Part shown: piece by piece, positions 1 through 6,012 of the stretch
Layout: each line of letters begins with the position of its first letter
Numbering within the stretch: the first letter of the stretch is position 1
Source of the DNA: Desulfovibrionaceae bacterium UBA930
Lineage (GTDB): Bacteria; Desulfobacterota; Desulfovibrionia; Desulfovibrionales; Desulfovibrionaceae
NCBI GenBank assembly: GCA_002293605.1
Contig: DBDO01000063.1
Span: forward strand, 995-13,822
Direction: 5' to 3'
DNA: 12,828 bases
Made by a program: the position numbers and the translations under genes
Notes under the pieces: generated by a model
Told to the model about the DNA's origin: nothing
Databases searched by the model: none
Seen by the model: only the letters and a program-made list of their open reading frames with translations

Positions 1-205
1 GCAGAACCGGCTGGAAAATACCGTTTCCAACTTGCAGATACAGGCGGAAAACCTGCAAGCCGCCGAATCCCGTATCTCGGACGTGGATGTGGCCCAGGAA
101 ATGACCGAGTTCGTGCGGAATCAAATTCTCTCGCAATCCGCTGTGGCCATGCTTTCCCAAGCCAACAGCATGCCCAACATGCTCATGTCCCTGATTCAGA
201 AGTAA
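1..205 (+). CDS. Flagellin, C-terminal fragment (5' end outside window)
   Basis: The 67 C-terminal residues of a flagellin, read from base 2 to the TAA at 203-205. Flagellin is exported by the flagellar type III apparatus and polymerises into the filament. The fragment shows the conserved coiled C-terminal D0 segment, with the family signature ESRISDVDVAQEMTEFVRNQ (about residues 22-41 of the fragment) followed by ILSQSAVAML and a short hydrophobic end (MLMSLIQK). This helix packs in the filament core and is also the region bound by chaperones of the FliS type (family knowledge). The central variable domain and the start lie upstream of the window. The gene converges on prfC with a 27-bp gap. 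A T-run follows at 219-224, but I see no convincing hairpin before it. Several flagellin paralogues are possible, so no symbol is given. Confidence 0.93.
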   Translation, partial: QNRLENTVSNLQIQAENLQAAESRISDVDVAQEMTEFVRNQILSQSAVAMLSQANSMPNMLMSLIQK

Positions 206-232
206 GGGAAAGACTGAGTTTTTTCTTTACCC

Positions 233-1864
233 CTACCCTATCTCGCGGGTCACGCGAAATTCAACATGCGGGTAGCGCTCTTCGGCCGATTCCAGCTTCC
301 AGGGGTTGGGGGCAAGGTAGGCCAGGGCTCCTTCGGCGTCCAGGGCCAGATCCTGATTGTAGTAATCCTTGAAGTCCTCGAACTGGCGCCTGTCGTTTGA
401 GACGACCCAGCGGGCCGCGGCAACGCCTATGCTTTCATAGCTTGCGTCCACCGAATACTCTTCGGCCAGCCGGGAGACTATCACGTCGAACTGCAAAAGG
501 CCCACCGCGCCGAGAATATAGTCGTTGTTGACCAGCGGGCGGAAAAGCTGCACCGCGCCTTCTTCGGCCAACTGCTCCAGGCCCTTTTGCAACTGCTTGG
601 CCTTGAGGGGGTTGCGCAGGCGCACGCGGCGGAAATGCTCGGGCGCGAAACTCGGGATGCCGGTGAACTTCAGCAGGGTCTTTTCCGTAAAGGTATCGCC
701 TATTTTGATGGTCCCGTGGTTGGGAATGCCGATAATATCCCCGGCGCAGGCCTCTTCCACCCCGCTGCGATCCTGGGCCATGAACATGGTGGCGTTGGAA
801 ACGGCCATGTCCTTGCCGCTGCGGTGGTGCCGAAGCTTCATGCCGCGCGTGAAAGAGCCCGAGCAGATGCGCATGAAGGCGATGCGGTCCCGGTGGGCCT
901 TGTCCATATTGGCCTGGATTTTGAAGACCACGCCTGAAAATTCCGCCTCGTCCGGCTGCACGAGGCGGGTTTCGCCCGTGGCTGTCAGGGCCGGGCGGGG
1001 CCGGGGGGCCGGGGCGAGATTCACAAAGGTATCCAAAAGTTCGCGCACGCCGAAATTGTTGACCGCGCTGCCGAAAAAGACCGGGGTCTGCTCGCCCGCG
1101 AGATAGCGCTGCGGGTCAAAAGGGGTTCCGGCCGCGCCGAGCAATTCCATGTCCGCGCGCAAATCTTCGGCCTGATCGCCAAGATGCACGTCCAGTTGCG
1201 CATCGTCCAGGCCCCTGATCACCACCTGCGCCTCCTGCACCTTGCCCCCGTGCGTGGGGGAAAAAAGGCGCAGTTCCCCGTTGCGGATGTCATAGGCTCC
1301 CTTGAAGCTCGAACCCATGCCCACGGGCCAGGTGAGCGGCGCGCATTCTATGCCGAGGTGGGCCTCAATGTCGGCCATAAGGTCCAGGGGAGGCAGGGCT
1401 TCCCGATCCAGCTTGTTGATGAAGGTGATGATGGGGGTTTTGCGCATGCGGCACACCTCCATCAGCTTTTTAGTCTGGGCTTCCACGCCTTTGGCCGCGT
1501 CAATGACCAAAAGCGCGGAATCCACGGCTGTGAGCACCCGGTAGGTGTCTTCTGAAAAATCCTGGTGGCCCGGCGTGTCCAGCAGGTTGACTTCATAGCC
1601 GTTATAGCGGAATTTCATTACCGAGGTGGTCACGGAGATACCCCGCTCCTTTTCCATAGCCATCCAGTCGCTGGTGGCATGGCGCGCGGCTTTTCTCGCC
1701 TTGACCGACCCGGCGAGCTGAATTGCCCCGCCAAAAAGCAGTAGCTTTTCGGTAAGCGTTGTTTTTCCCGCGTCCGGGTGGCTGACAATGCCAAAGGTGC
1801 GCCTGCGCGCTATTTCACTACGGAGCGTATCACTTGCTGAGGGCATGGGCCTGAAATCCTGCAT
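233..1864 (-). CDS. prfC: Peptide chain release factor 3 (RF3), translational GTPase
   Basis: A complete 543-aa RF3, slightly longer than the 529-aa E. coli protein. RF3 is a cytoplasmic GTPase that recycles RF1 and RF2 from the ribosome after peptide release. Visible motifs are the P-loop SHPDAGKT (residues 28-35), a switch I region with EKERGISVTTS (71-81), G3 DTPGH (96-100) and G4 NKLD (150-153). The C-terminal half carries the RF3-typical blocks FKIQANMDKAHRDR and FTGIPSFAPE, and RWVVSNDRRQFEDF lies near the end. These separate it from EF-G, LepA and TypA. The start is uncertain: the ATG at 1864 has no Shine-Dalgarno sequence, whereas Met7 (ATG ending at 1846) has a weak AGG just upstream and gives an N-terminus closer to E. 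coli RF3. The gene is divergent from the transporter gene across 80 bp. Confidence 0.97.
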   Translation of the reverse strand: MQDFRPMPSASDTLRSEIARRRTFGIVSHPDAGKTTLTEKLLLFGGAIQLAGSVKARKAARHATSDWMAMEKERGISVTTSVMKFRYNGYEVNLLDTPGHQDFSEDTYRVLTAVDSALLVIDAAKGVEAQTKKLMEVCRMRKTPIITFINKLDREALPPLDLMADIEAHLGIECAPLTWPVGMGSSFKGAYDIRNGELRLFSPTHGGKVQEAQVVIRGLDDAQLDVHLGDQAEDLRADMELLGAAGTPFDPQRYLAGEQTPVFFGSAVNNFGVRELLDTFVNLAPAPRPRPALTATGETRLVQPDEAEFSGVVFKIQANMDKAHRDRIAFMRICSGSFTRGMKLRHHRSGKDMAVSNATMFMAQDRSGVEEACAGDIIGIPNHGTIKIGDTFTEKTLLKFTGIPSFAPEHFRRVRLRNPLKAKQLQKGLEQLAEEGAVQLFRPLVNNDYILGAVGLLQFDVIVSRLAEEYSVDASYESIGVAAARWVVSNDRRQFEDFKDYYNQDLALDAEGALAYLAPNPWKLESAEERYPHVEFRVTREIG

Positions 1865-1889
1865 CGGTTATAGTGTATGTGGAGAAAGG

Positions 1890-1918
1890 CTGATACGGGA
1901 AAAGTGTTTTTTTTTCAA
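1890..1918 (-). promoter_or_regulatory. Predicted sigma-70-type promoter of prfC
   Basis: On the minus strand a -35 box TTGAAA (complement of 1913-1918) and a -10 box TATCAG (complement of 1890-1895) are separated by exactly 17 bp. A nine-base A/T run lies at the start of the spacer. Transcription would begin around 1883, leaving a leader of about 19 nt before the ATG at 1864. The leader has no ribosome binding site, so translation may use Met7. This rests on consensus matching only. Confidence 0.5.
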
Positions 1919-1944
1919 ATAATTTTCTGAGGAAGCATTCCGGC

Positions 1945-3774
1945 ATGTCCGCATTTTCCCAATTCGTCACCGTACTGACCCTGGCAGGGGCCATTACCCT
2001 GCTGGTCAGCGGCAAAGTTCGCAACGATATTGTGGCCGCGCTGATCATGTGCGTTCTGCCGCTCTGCGGGGTGCTGAGTTCTACCGAGGCCATCTCCGGC
2101 TTTGCCAGTTCGGGCGTCTTCATTATTGCCTGCATGTTTATCGTGGGCAAGGCCGTTACGCACACCGGCATCGCGCAGCGGGTGGGAAGCGTCATTCTCA
2201 AATACAGCAACGGCAAGGAAATCCGCCTGCTGGTCATGAGCATGCTGGCCGCCGCCTTTGTGGGGGCCTTTATGAGTTCTTCGGCCACTGCCGCCATTTT
2301 CATTCCCATCACCCTGGCGGTGGGCGAAAAAGCCAAGCTCAACCCCCGGCGTCTGCTCATGCCCCTGGCGGCAGCGGCGCTGATCAGCGGCATGATGAGC
2401 CTGGTGGCGACCACCCCCAACATCATCGTGAACAGCGCCCTGATAGAGCGGGGGCTGCCCGCGTTTTCCATGTTCAGCTTCACGCCTTTCGGCCTGTGCG
2501 TGCTGACGCTTGCCATACTCTTTATGGCCCTGATCGGCCGCAAACTGCTCGGCCCGAAAGAAGCAGGGAAAAAAGGCGGAAAAAAACCGAGCGTCAACGA
2601 TTTGCTCGCCTACCATAAAATCGCCCAGCACGAGTACCTGCTGCGCGTTCCCGATCATTCCGGCCTTACCGGCACCAGCCTCACCCGCATGCAGCTTGGC
2701 GCGCGCTATAATATTCGCGTGCTCGCCGTGCAAAGCGAAGAGGCGGGCAGCAAGCGCGCCGCTATCCTTCCGGCCCGGGCGGAAACGATCATTCAGCCGG
2801 AAGATCTGCTCCTGCTGATCGGCAGCCCGGAGCATGTGGCGGCCTTCACGGAGGAATTTTCCTTACAGGCCCTTGCCCTGACACCCGCACGGCACAAAGC
2901 CTTTTTCCAGGTTGTGGGCCTTGCCGAGGTCATGCTCAATCCGGATTCCTCACTGATCGGCAAAACGCTCAGAGAAAGCGGCTTTCAATCTCTGTTCCGC
3001 AGTATTGTGCTCGGCGTGCGCAGAAAAGGGGAAACTCTGTCGCAGGATATTGCCGACCTGCCGCTGGCCTTTGGCGATGTGCTGCTTGTATGCGGGGCCT
3101 GGAGCGATATTCTGCTGCTCAGGGAGCACAGGGACAAATACCTTCTGCTCACCCTGCCCCGCGACTATGAAGACTATGTGCCCGCGCGGAAAAAACAACA
3201 TATCGCCCTGCTCATTCTGGCGGGCGCAACCTTTCTGCTGGCCTGCAACGCGCTGCCCCCGGTCACGATCATCATGGCTGCGGCCGTGCTCCTGCTGCTC
3301 ACCGGCTGCGTTCCGCTCGGTTCCGTATATGATGTCATTGACTGGCGAACCGTGGTAACCATCGGCGGCTTCATGCCCCTGGCCCTGGCCCTGCAAAAGA
3401 CCGGCCTGCTCGCCCTAGCCTCAGGCGCTTTTTTTCAGTTCTTTAACGGCGCAGAGCCCTTGCTTGTGCTGGCGGGCCTTTTTCTGTTCACCTCGCTATG
3501 CGGGCTTTTTATCGCCAACACGCCCGTGGCCGTGCTTATGGCACCCCTGGCCATTGACGCGGGCTTAAGCTTTGGCATCAACCCGCAGGCCTGCGCCATG
3601 GTCACGGCCATAGCCTGCTCGGCGGCCTACATATCGCCCCTGGGCTCCCCGGTCAGCATGCTGGTGCGCGAGCCCGGCGGCTACAGCTTTACGGACTACG
3701 CCAAAACGGGCGTGCCCCTGCTGCTGCTCACCCTGCCGGTGACTTTGCTGCTGGTGTGGGTACTGTATTTATAG
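1945..3774 (+). CDS. SLC13/DASS-type anion permease with two RCK_C (TrkA_C) domains
   Basis: A 609-aa inner-membrane protein of the divalent anion:Na+ symporter (SLC13/CitT/SAC1) superfamily. The architecture is a first membrane block at about residues 5-200, then two cytoplasmic RCK_C/TrkA_C domains at about 225-305 and 320-400 (each ending in a 'gD.LLl.G' strand: EDLLLLIGS, GDVLLVCGA), then a second membrane block at 418-609. Repeat-related substrate or sodium loops are seen as ATTPNIIVN (155-163) in the first half and NTPVAVLMAP (525-534) with SPLGSPVSMLV (564-574) in the second. The E. coli YfbS-type proteins share this split design. Related members carry sulfate, dicarboxylates or other anions, and the substrate cannot be read from sequence. 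The RCK_C pair suggests gating by a small ligand (inference). The start is supported by GAGGA at 1929-1933. It is convergent with panD, 61 bp apart. Confidence 0.88.
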   Translation: MSAFSQFVTVLTLAGAITLLVSGKVRNDIVAALIMCVLPLCGVLSSTEAISGFASSGVFIIACMFIVGKAVTHTGIAQRVGSVILKYSNGKEIRLLVMSMLAAAFVGAFMSSSATAAIFIPITLAVGEKAKLNPRRLLMPLAAAALISGMMSLVATTPNIIVNSALIERGLPAFSMFSFTPFGLCVLTLAILFMALIGRKLLGPKEAGKKGGKKPSVNDLLAYHKIAQHEYLLRVPDHSGLTGTSLTRMQLGARYNIRVLAVQSEEAGSKRAAILPARAETIIQPEDLLLLIGSPEHVAAFTEEFSLQALALTPARHKAFFQVVGLAEVMLNPDSSLIGKTLRESGFQSLFRSIVLGVRRKGETLSQDIADLPLAFGDVLLVCGAWSDILLLREHRDKYLLLTLPRDYEDYVPARKKQHIALLILAGATFLLACNALPPVTIIMAAAVLLLLTGCVPLGSVYDVIDWRTVVTIGGFMPLALALQKTGLLALASGAFFQFFNGAEPLLVLAGLFLFTSLCGLFIANTPVAVLMAPLAIDAGLSFGINPQACAMVTAIACSAAYISPLGSPVSMLVREPGGYSFTDYAKTGVPLLLLTLPVTLLLVWVLYL

Positions 3775-3835
3775 GCGCTTTTTGCCCTACTACTCACGAG
3801 AGGGAATAAATCAGCGTTTCCTTAAGGCCTTGTTG

Positions 3836-4252
3836 TCATGAATCCTCAACAAGCTCGAAGTCAAACTCGCCCCGTTCAGCGCCTGTCACGCCATAGCGCA
3901 AACGCTCGGCGATTTCATTGCCCTCGGTAAAGGTGAGCACCTTCGGCTTCAGGGAGTAGAGATCTTCGGGTCTGTTCAGGTATTCCACAGCGCAGATAAT
4001 GACCTCATCGCCCACCTGGCAGGTGCGGGCCGCCGCGCCGTTCAATATGCAGCAGCGCGAACCCGGCTCGCCGTGAATGACATAGGTGCTGATGCGCTGC
4101 CCGCTGCTCTTGTTCCAGATATAGACGAATTCCAGCGGATACAGCCCCGCCTGGCGGCAGATTTCCGGGTCCAGGCTTATGGAGCCGTGGTAGTCAAGCG
4201 CGGCCCCGGTAACCCGGATACCGTGCAGTTTCGCTCTGATAGCTTTGATCAT
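3836..4252 (-). CDS. panD: Aspartate 1-decarboxylase (pyruvoyl-dependent)
   Basis: PanD decarboxylates L-aspartate to beta-alanine, a precursor of pantothenate and CoA. It is a cytoplasmic tetramer that self-cleaves to form a pyruvoyl cofactor. The cleavage site is present as YHGS, with Gly23-Ser24 the processing bond (Gly24-Ser25 in E. coli). Also conserved are Lys8 in AKLH, Arg53 and Tyr57 in GQRISTY, and the NGAAA loop (residues 71-75). At 138 aa it is about 12 residues longer than E. coli PanD, with the extra length at an acidic C-terminus. The ATG follows an AAGGAT ribosome site that overlaps the panB stop region. The panB-panD gap is 7 bp, so the two are almost certainly cotranscribed and perhaps translationally coupled. 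Confidence 0.96.
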   Translation of the reverse strand: MIKAIRAKLHGIRVTGAALDYHGSISLDPEICRQAGLYPLEFVYIWNKSSGQRISTYVIHGEPGSRCCILNGAAARTCQVGDEVIICAVEYLNRPEDLYSLKPKVLTFTEGNEIAERLRYGVTGAERGEFDFELVEDS

Positions 4253-4259
4253 ATATCCT

Positions 4260-5087
4260 TCAGTACAGTTTTTCGATCACACCGTCATCCATGGTAAAGG
4301 CATGCTCGGGTCCGGGAAAAATCCCCCGGCCCACCTCATCCTTATAGGCGGCAAAGGCTTCACGCATCATGCCGCCCGCATCCGCGTAGCGTTTGACGAA
4401 TTTGGGGGTAAAGCCGGAAAACAGGGCGAGCATGTCCTGATAGACGAGCACCTGCCCATCGCACTCTCTGCCCGCGCCAATGCCTATGGTGGGAATGGAG
4501 AGGCTCTTTGTGATAAGTTCGGCCAGCTTTTCCGGCACGCATTCCAGCACCACGGCGAACGCGCCCGCCTCTTCCACGGCTTTGGCCGCGTGCAGCAGCT
4601 TGCGGGCCGCTTCCTCATCCCTGCCCTGCACCTTGTAGCCGCCAAAGGCGTTGACGGACTGCGGAGTAAGCCCGATATGCCCCATAACCGGTATGGAGGC
4701 CTGAACAATGGCCCTGATCTGCGGGGCCACTTCCTCGCCGCCTTCCAGCTTGACGGCATGGGCACGGCCCTCTCTCACCAGAATCCCGGCATTGACCACC
4801 GCATCGTACACGGAAGTCTGATAGGACATAAAGGGCATGTCGGTCACCAGAAGGGCCGATTCCACGCCGCGCGAAGCGGCCTTGGAATGGTGGATCATGT
4901 CCTGCATGGTCACGCGCAGGGTGTCCTGGTAGCCGAGCATGACCATGCCCAGAGAATCGCCCACCAGAATGCCGTTGATGCCCGCCTGATCCATGAGCTT
5001 GGCCATGGAATAATCGTAGGCCGTGAGCATGGCGAGTTTTTCCTTGTTCCGCTTGGCCTGCCTGAAGGTAAGAACGGTGTTTTTCAT
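4260..5087 (-). CDS. panB: 3-methyl-2-oxobutanoate hydroxymethyltransferase (ketopantoate synthase)
   Basis: PanB transfers a hydroxymethyl group from 5,10-methylene-THF to alpha-ketoisovalerate, giving ketopantoate, the first committed step to pantothenate. It is a cytoplasmic Mg2+ enzyme with a TIM-barrel fold. Numbered from the chosen start, metal ligands are Asp44 (VGDS) and Asp83 (TDMPFMSY), with Lys113 and Glu115 (VKLEGG) and catalytic Glu182 (LECVP). GHIGLTPQSV and IGIGAGRECDGQVLVY are family signatures. At 275 aa it is close to the usual length (264 in E. coli). An in-frame ATG 36 bases upstream (ending at 5123) would add MHVARTPQPRTP. I prefer the ATG at 5087 because AAGGA lies about 6 nt before it and family members begin MKNTVLTF-like. 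It follows the antitoxin gene by 73 bp in the same direction and precedes panD. panC is not adjacent. Confidence 0.97.
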   Translation of the reverse strand: MKNTVLTFRQAKRNKEKLAMLTAYDYSMAKLMDQAGINGILVGDSLGMVMLGYQDTLRVTMQDMIHHSKAASRGVESALLVTDMPFMSYQTSVYDAVVNAGILVREGRAHAVKLEGGEEVAPQIRAIVQASIPVMGHIGLTPQSVNAFGGYKVQGRDEEAARKLLHAAKAVEEAGAFAVVLECVPEKLAELITKSLSIPTIGIGAGRECDGQVLVYQDMLALFSGFTPKFVKRYADAGGMMREAFAAYKDEVGRGIFPGPEHAFTMDDGVIEKLY

Positions 5088-5116
5088 GGGGGTCCTTGGC
5101 TGTGGGGTGCGCGCCA

Positions 5117-5159
5117 CGTGCACAGAAAGGGGAAAGGGGCCTTTGTGTCTCGCTGCACG
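5117..5159. other. Imperfect hairpin between antitoxin gene and panB
   Basis: CGTGCA (5117-5122) and TGCACG (5154-5159) are perfectly complementary. Inside them CAGAAAGG (5121-5128) can partly pair with CCTTTGTG (5141-5148), competing for the last two bases of the outer arm. No T-run follows on the minus strand, so it is a poor intrinsic terminator. It sits in the 73-bp gap ahead of panB and could attenuate or process a toxin-antitoxin-panBD transcript. It may also be chance. Confidence 0.25.
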
Positions 5160-5160
5160 A

Positions 5161-5508
5161 TTACCACTTCAACTGCGCCGGGGCAATATCCAGGGCTTGG
5201 GCTACCTTTTTCAAGGTGTTCATACGGGGCCTCGCTTCCGGCGCTTCCATCTGAGCGAAGGCGGACTGCGACACCCCCATACGGGCGGCCGCATCGGCTT
5301 GCGTCAGCCCCAGATGCTCGCGCCATGCGCGGATGGGGGATATTTGCTCTCTCAAAACACGAGAGGCCACCTCATGCGGCACAGTAGCCTCTGTTGACTC
5401 TTGCGCGCCGAACCCGGCAAAGGCGGCGGCGTATTCGGCATAGGGCACCACCACGGCCACAGGGACTCCCTGATGGGTGATAAGCTGATGGCTAGTAGGT
5501 ATGTTCAT
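5161..5508 (-). CDS. XRE-family antitoxin of a type II toxin-antitoxin pair
   Basis: A 115-aa protein in two parts. Residues 1-30 (HQLITHQGVPVAVVVPYAEY) resemble the N-terminal beta-strand region of Phd/RelB-like antitoxins. Residues 57-115 form a Cro/C1-type helix-turn-helix: PIRAWREHLGLTQ, then QADAAARMGVSQSAFAQME (70-88) as the recognition helix pair, then NTLKKVAQALDIAPAQL. Such antitoxins neutralise the toxin and repress the operon. The ATG lies inside the 3' end of the toxin gene (17-bp overlap), with AAGAAGCGGG just upstream as ribosome site, which implies translational coupling. The toxin-first order with an XRE antitoxin recalls HigBA-type loci, but the N-terminal strand region is closer to Phd. 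I leave it unnamed. Confidence 0.88.
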   Translation of the reverse strand: MNIPTSHQLITHQGVPVAVVVPYAEYAAAFAGFGAQESTEATVPHEVASRVLREQISPIRAWREHLGLTQADAAARMGVSQSAFAQMEAPEARPRMNTLKKVAQALDIAPAQLKW

Positions 5509-5746
5509 CCCGCTTCTTGACCTCCTCTATACGAATTACCAGAGGAACGCCCGCATGCACTGTGAACAGCACACGATAGCGCCCCACGCGCAGACGGTAG
5601 CCGGACCGTTCCGCCAGGGCCTTAACCTGAGCGATATGCGGCCAGTTGCCAAGCAGGGTGACCGCCTCGGCAATCTCGCTTTGTGCTGAGGGCGGGAGCT
5701 TTCGCGCTTGCCGCAAGGCCCTGGTCGTCCATTCGATGCGGTTCAT
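5492..5746 (-). CDS. RelE/ParE-superfamily toxin
   Basis: An 84-aa basic protein with the RelE fold pattern: an N-terminal strand (NRIEWT), a helical hairpin (TRALRQARKLPPSAQSEIAEAV), then the core strands YRLRVGRYRVLFTV (50-63) and LVIRIEEVKKRDEHTY (69-84). RelE-type toxins cleave mRNA on the ribosome, while ParE members poison gyrase. Arg51, Arg53, Arg58 and the C-terminal KKRDEHTY with a terminal Tyr favour a RelE-like RNase (inference). There is no other Met in the protein, so the ATG at 5746 is the likely start. It has no Shine-Dalgarno sequence, and the predicted -10 box ends 5 bases before it, so the mRNA may be leaderless. It heads an operon with the antitoxin gene. Confidence 0.88.
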   Translation of the reverse strand: MNRIEWTTRALRQARKLPPSAQSEIAEAVTLLGNWPHIAQVKALAERSGYRLRVGRYRVLFTVHAGVPLVIRIEEVKKRDEHTY

Positions 5747-5751
5747 AAGTT

Positions 5752-5780
5752 TTTATAAGCGACTATAAGTCCATAGTCAA
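5752..5780 (-). promoter_or_regulatory. Predicted sigma-70 promoter of the toxin-antitoxin operon
   Basis: On the minus strand the -35 box is TTGACT (complement of 5775-5780) and the -10 box is TATAAA (complement of 5752-5757), with a 17-bp spacer. This is nearly consensus. The start point would fall about at the toxin ATG (5746), predicting a leaderless or near-leaderless transcript. Confidence 0.75.
5761..5778. promoter_or_regulatory. Candidate autoregulatory operator of the TA operon
   Basis: A perfect inverted repeat, GACTAT (5761-5766) and ATAGTC (5773-5778), with a 6-bp spacer. It lies within the spacer between the -35 and -10 boxes, overlapping the last four bases of the -35 box. A repressor bound here would block RNA polymerase. 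Binding by the XRE antitoxin or the TA complex is the natural inference. No second copy is visible in the window. Confidence 0.6.
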
Positions 5781-5803
5781 TGGGGGCAGAAAAACAAGCG
5801 GAC

Positions 5804-5852
5804 AAAAAACGAAGTCCCCATGATCTTCGCGATCACAGGGACTTCGTTTTGT
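5804..5852 (-). terminator. Strong nested-hairpin terminator downstream of tRNA-His
   Basis: Perfect 13-bp arms AAAACGAAGTCCC (5806-5818) and GGGACTTCGTTTT (5838-5850) enclose a 19-nt loop. The loop itself folds as TGATC-TTCGC-GATCA (5821-5835). On the minus strand the hairpin is followed by six T (complement of 5804-5809), a textbook intrinsic terminator for the tRNA, whose 3' end is at 5858. On the plus strand TTTT also follows, so some bidirectional activity is possible. It insulates the toxin-antitoxin promoter from tRNA transcription. Confidence 0.85.
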
Positions 5853-5857
5853 AAAAA

Positions 5858-5934
<77 letters not shown>

Positions 5935-5947
5935 ACAAGAGAAGTCG

Positions 5948-5976
5948 GGTGTACACGGGAAGCGGGTCTTGGTCAA
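5948..5976 (-). promoter_or_regulatory. Predicted sigma-70 promoter of tRNA-His
   Basis: The minus strand has TTGACC (complement of 5971-5976) and TACACC (complement of 5948-5953) with a 17-bp spacer. Transcription would start about 7 nt before the tRNA 5' end at 5934, fitting a short leader removed by RNase P. It lies in the gap after the MerR gene, which has no convincing terminator of its own. Confidence 0.6.
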
Positions 5977-6012
5977 GCCTCATTTCCGGCCCGGAGCTAA
6001 AAAAATCCTTTT

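Noticed and set aside
206..232. Terminator between flagellin and prfC
   Set aside because: There is a T-run at 219-224 but no stable stem ahead of it in the 27-bp gap.
1915..2835. Minus-strand ORFs of 306 and 255 aa opposite the anion permease
   Set aside because: They are shadows: compositionally odd, no domain recognised, and the plus-strand frame encodes a clear transporter.
3775..3835. Bidirectional terminator between the permease and panD
   Set aside because: Only short palindromes (CCTTAAGG, AAGGCCTT) are present and there is no hairpin with a T-run.
4245..5387. Plus-strand ORF of 380 aa opposite panB and the antitoxin
   Set aside because: It spans three real minus-strand genes and intergenic DNA, with no recognisable motif.
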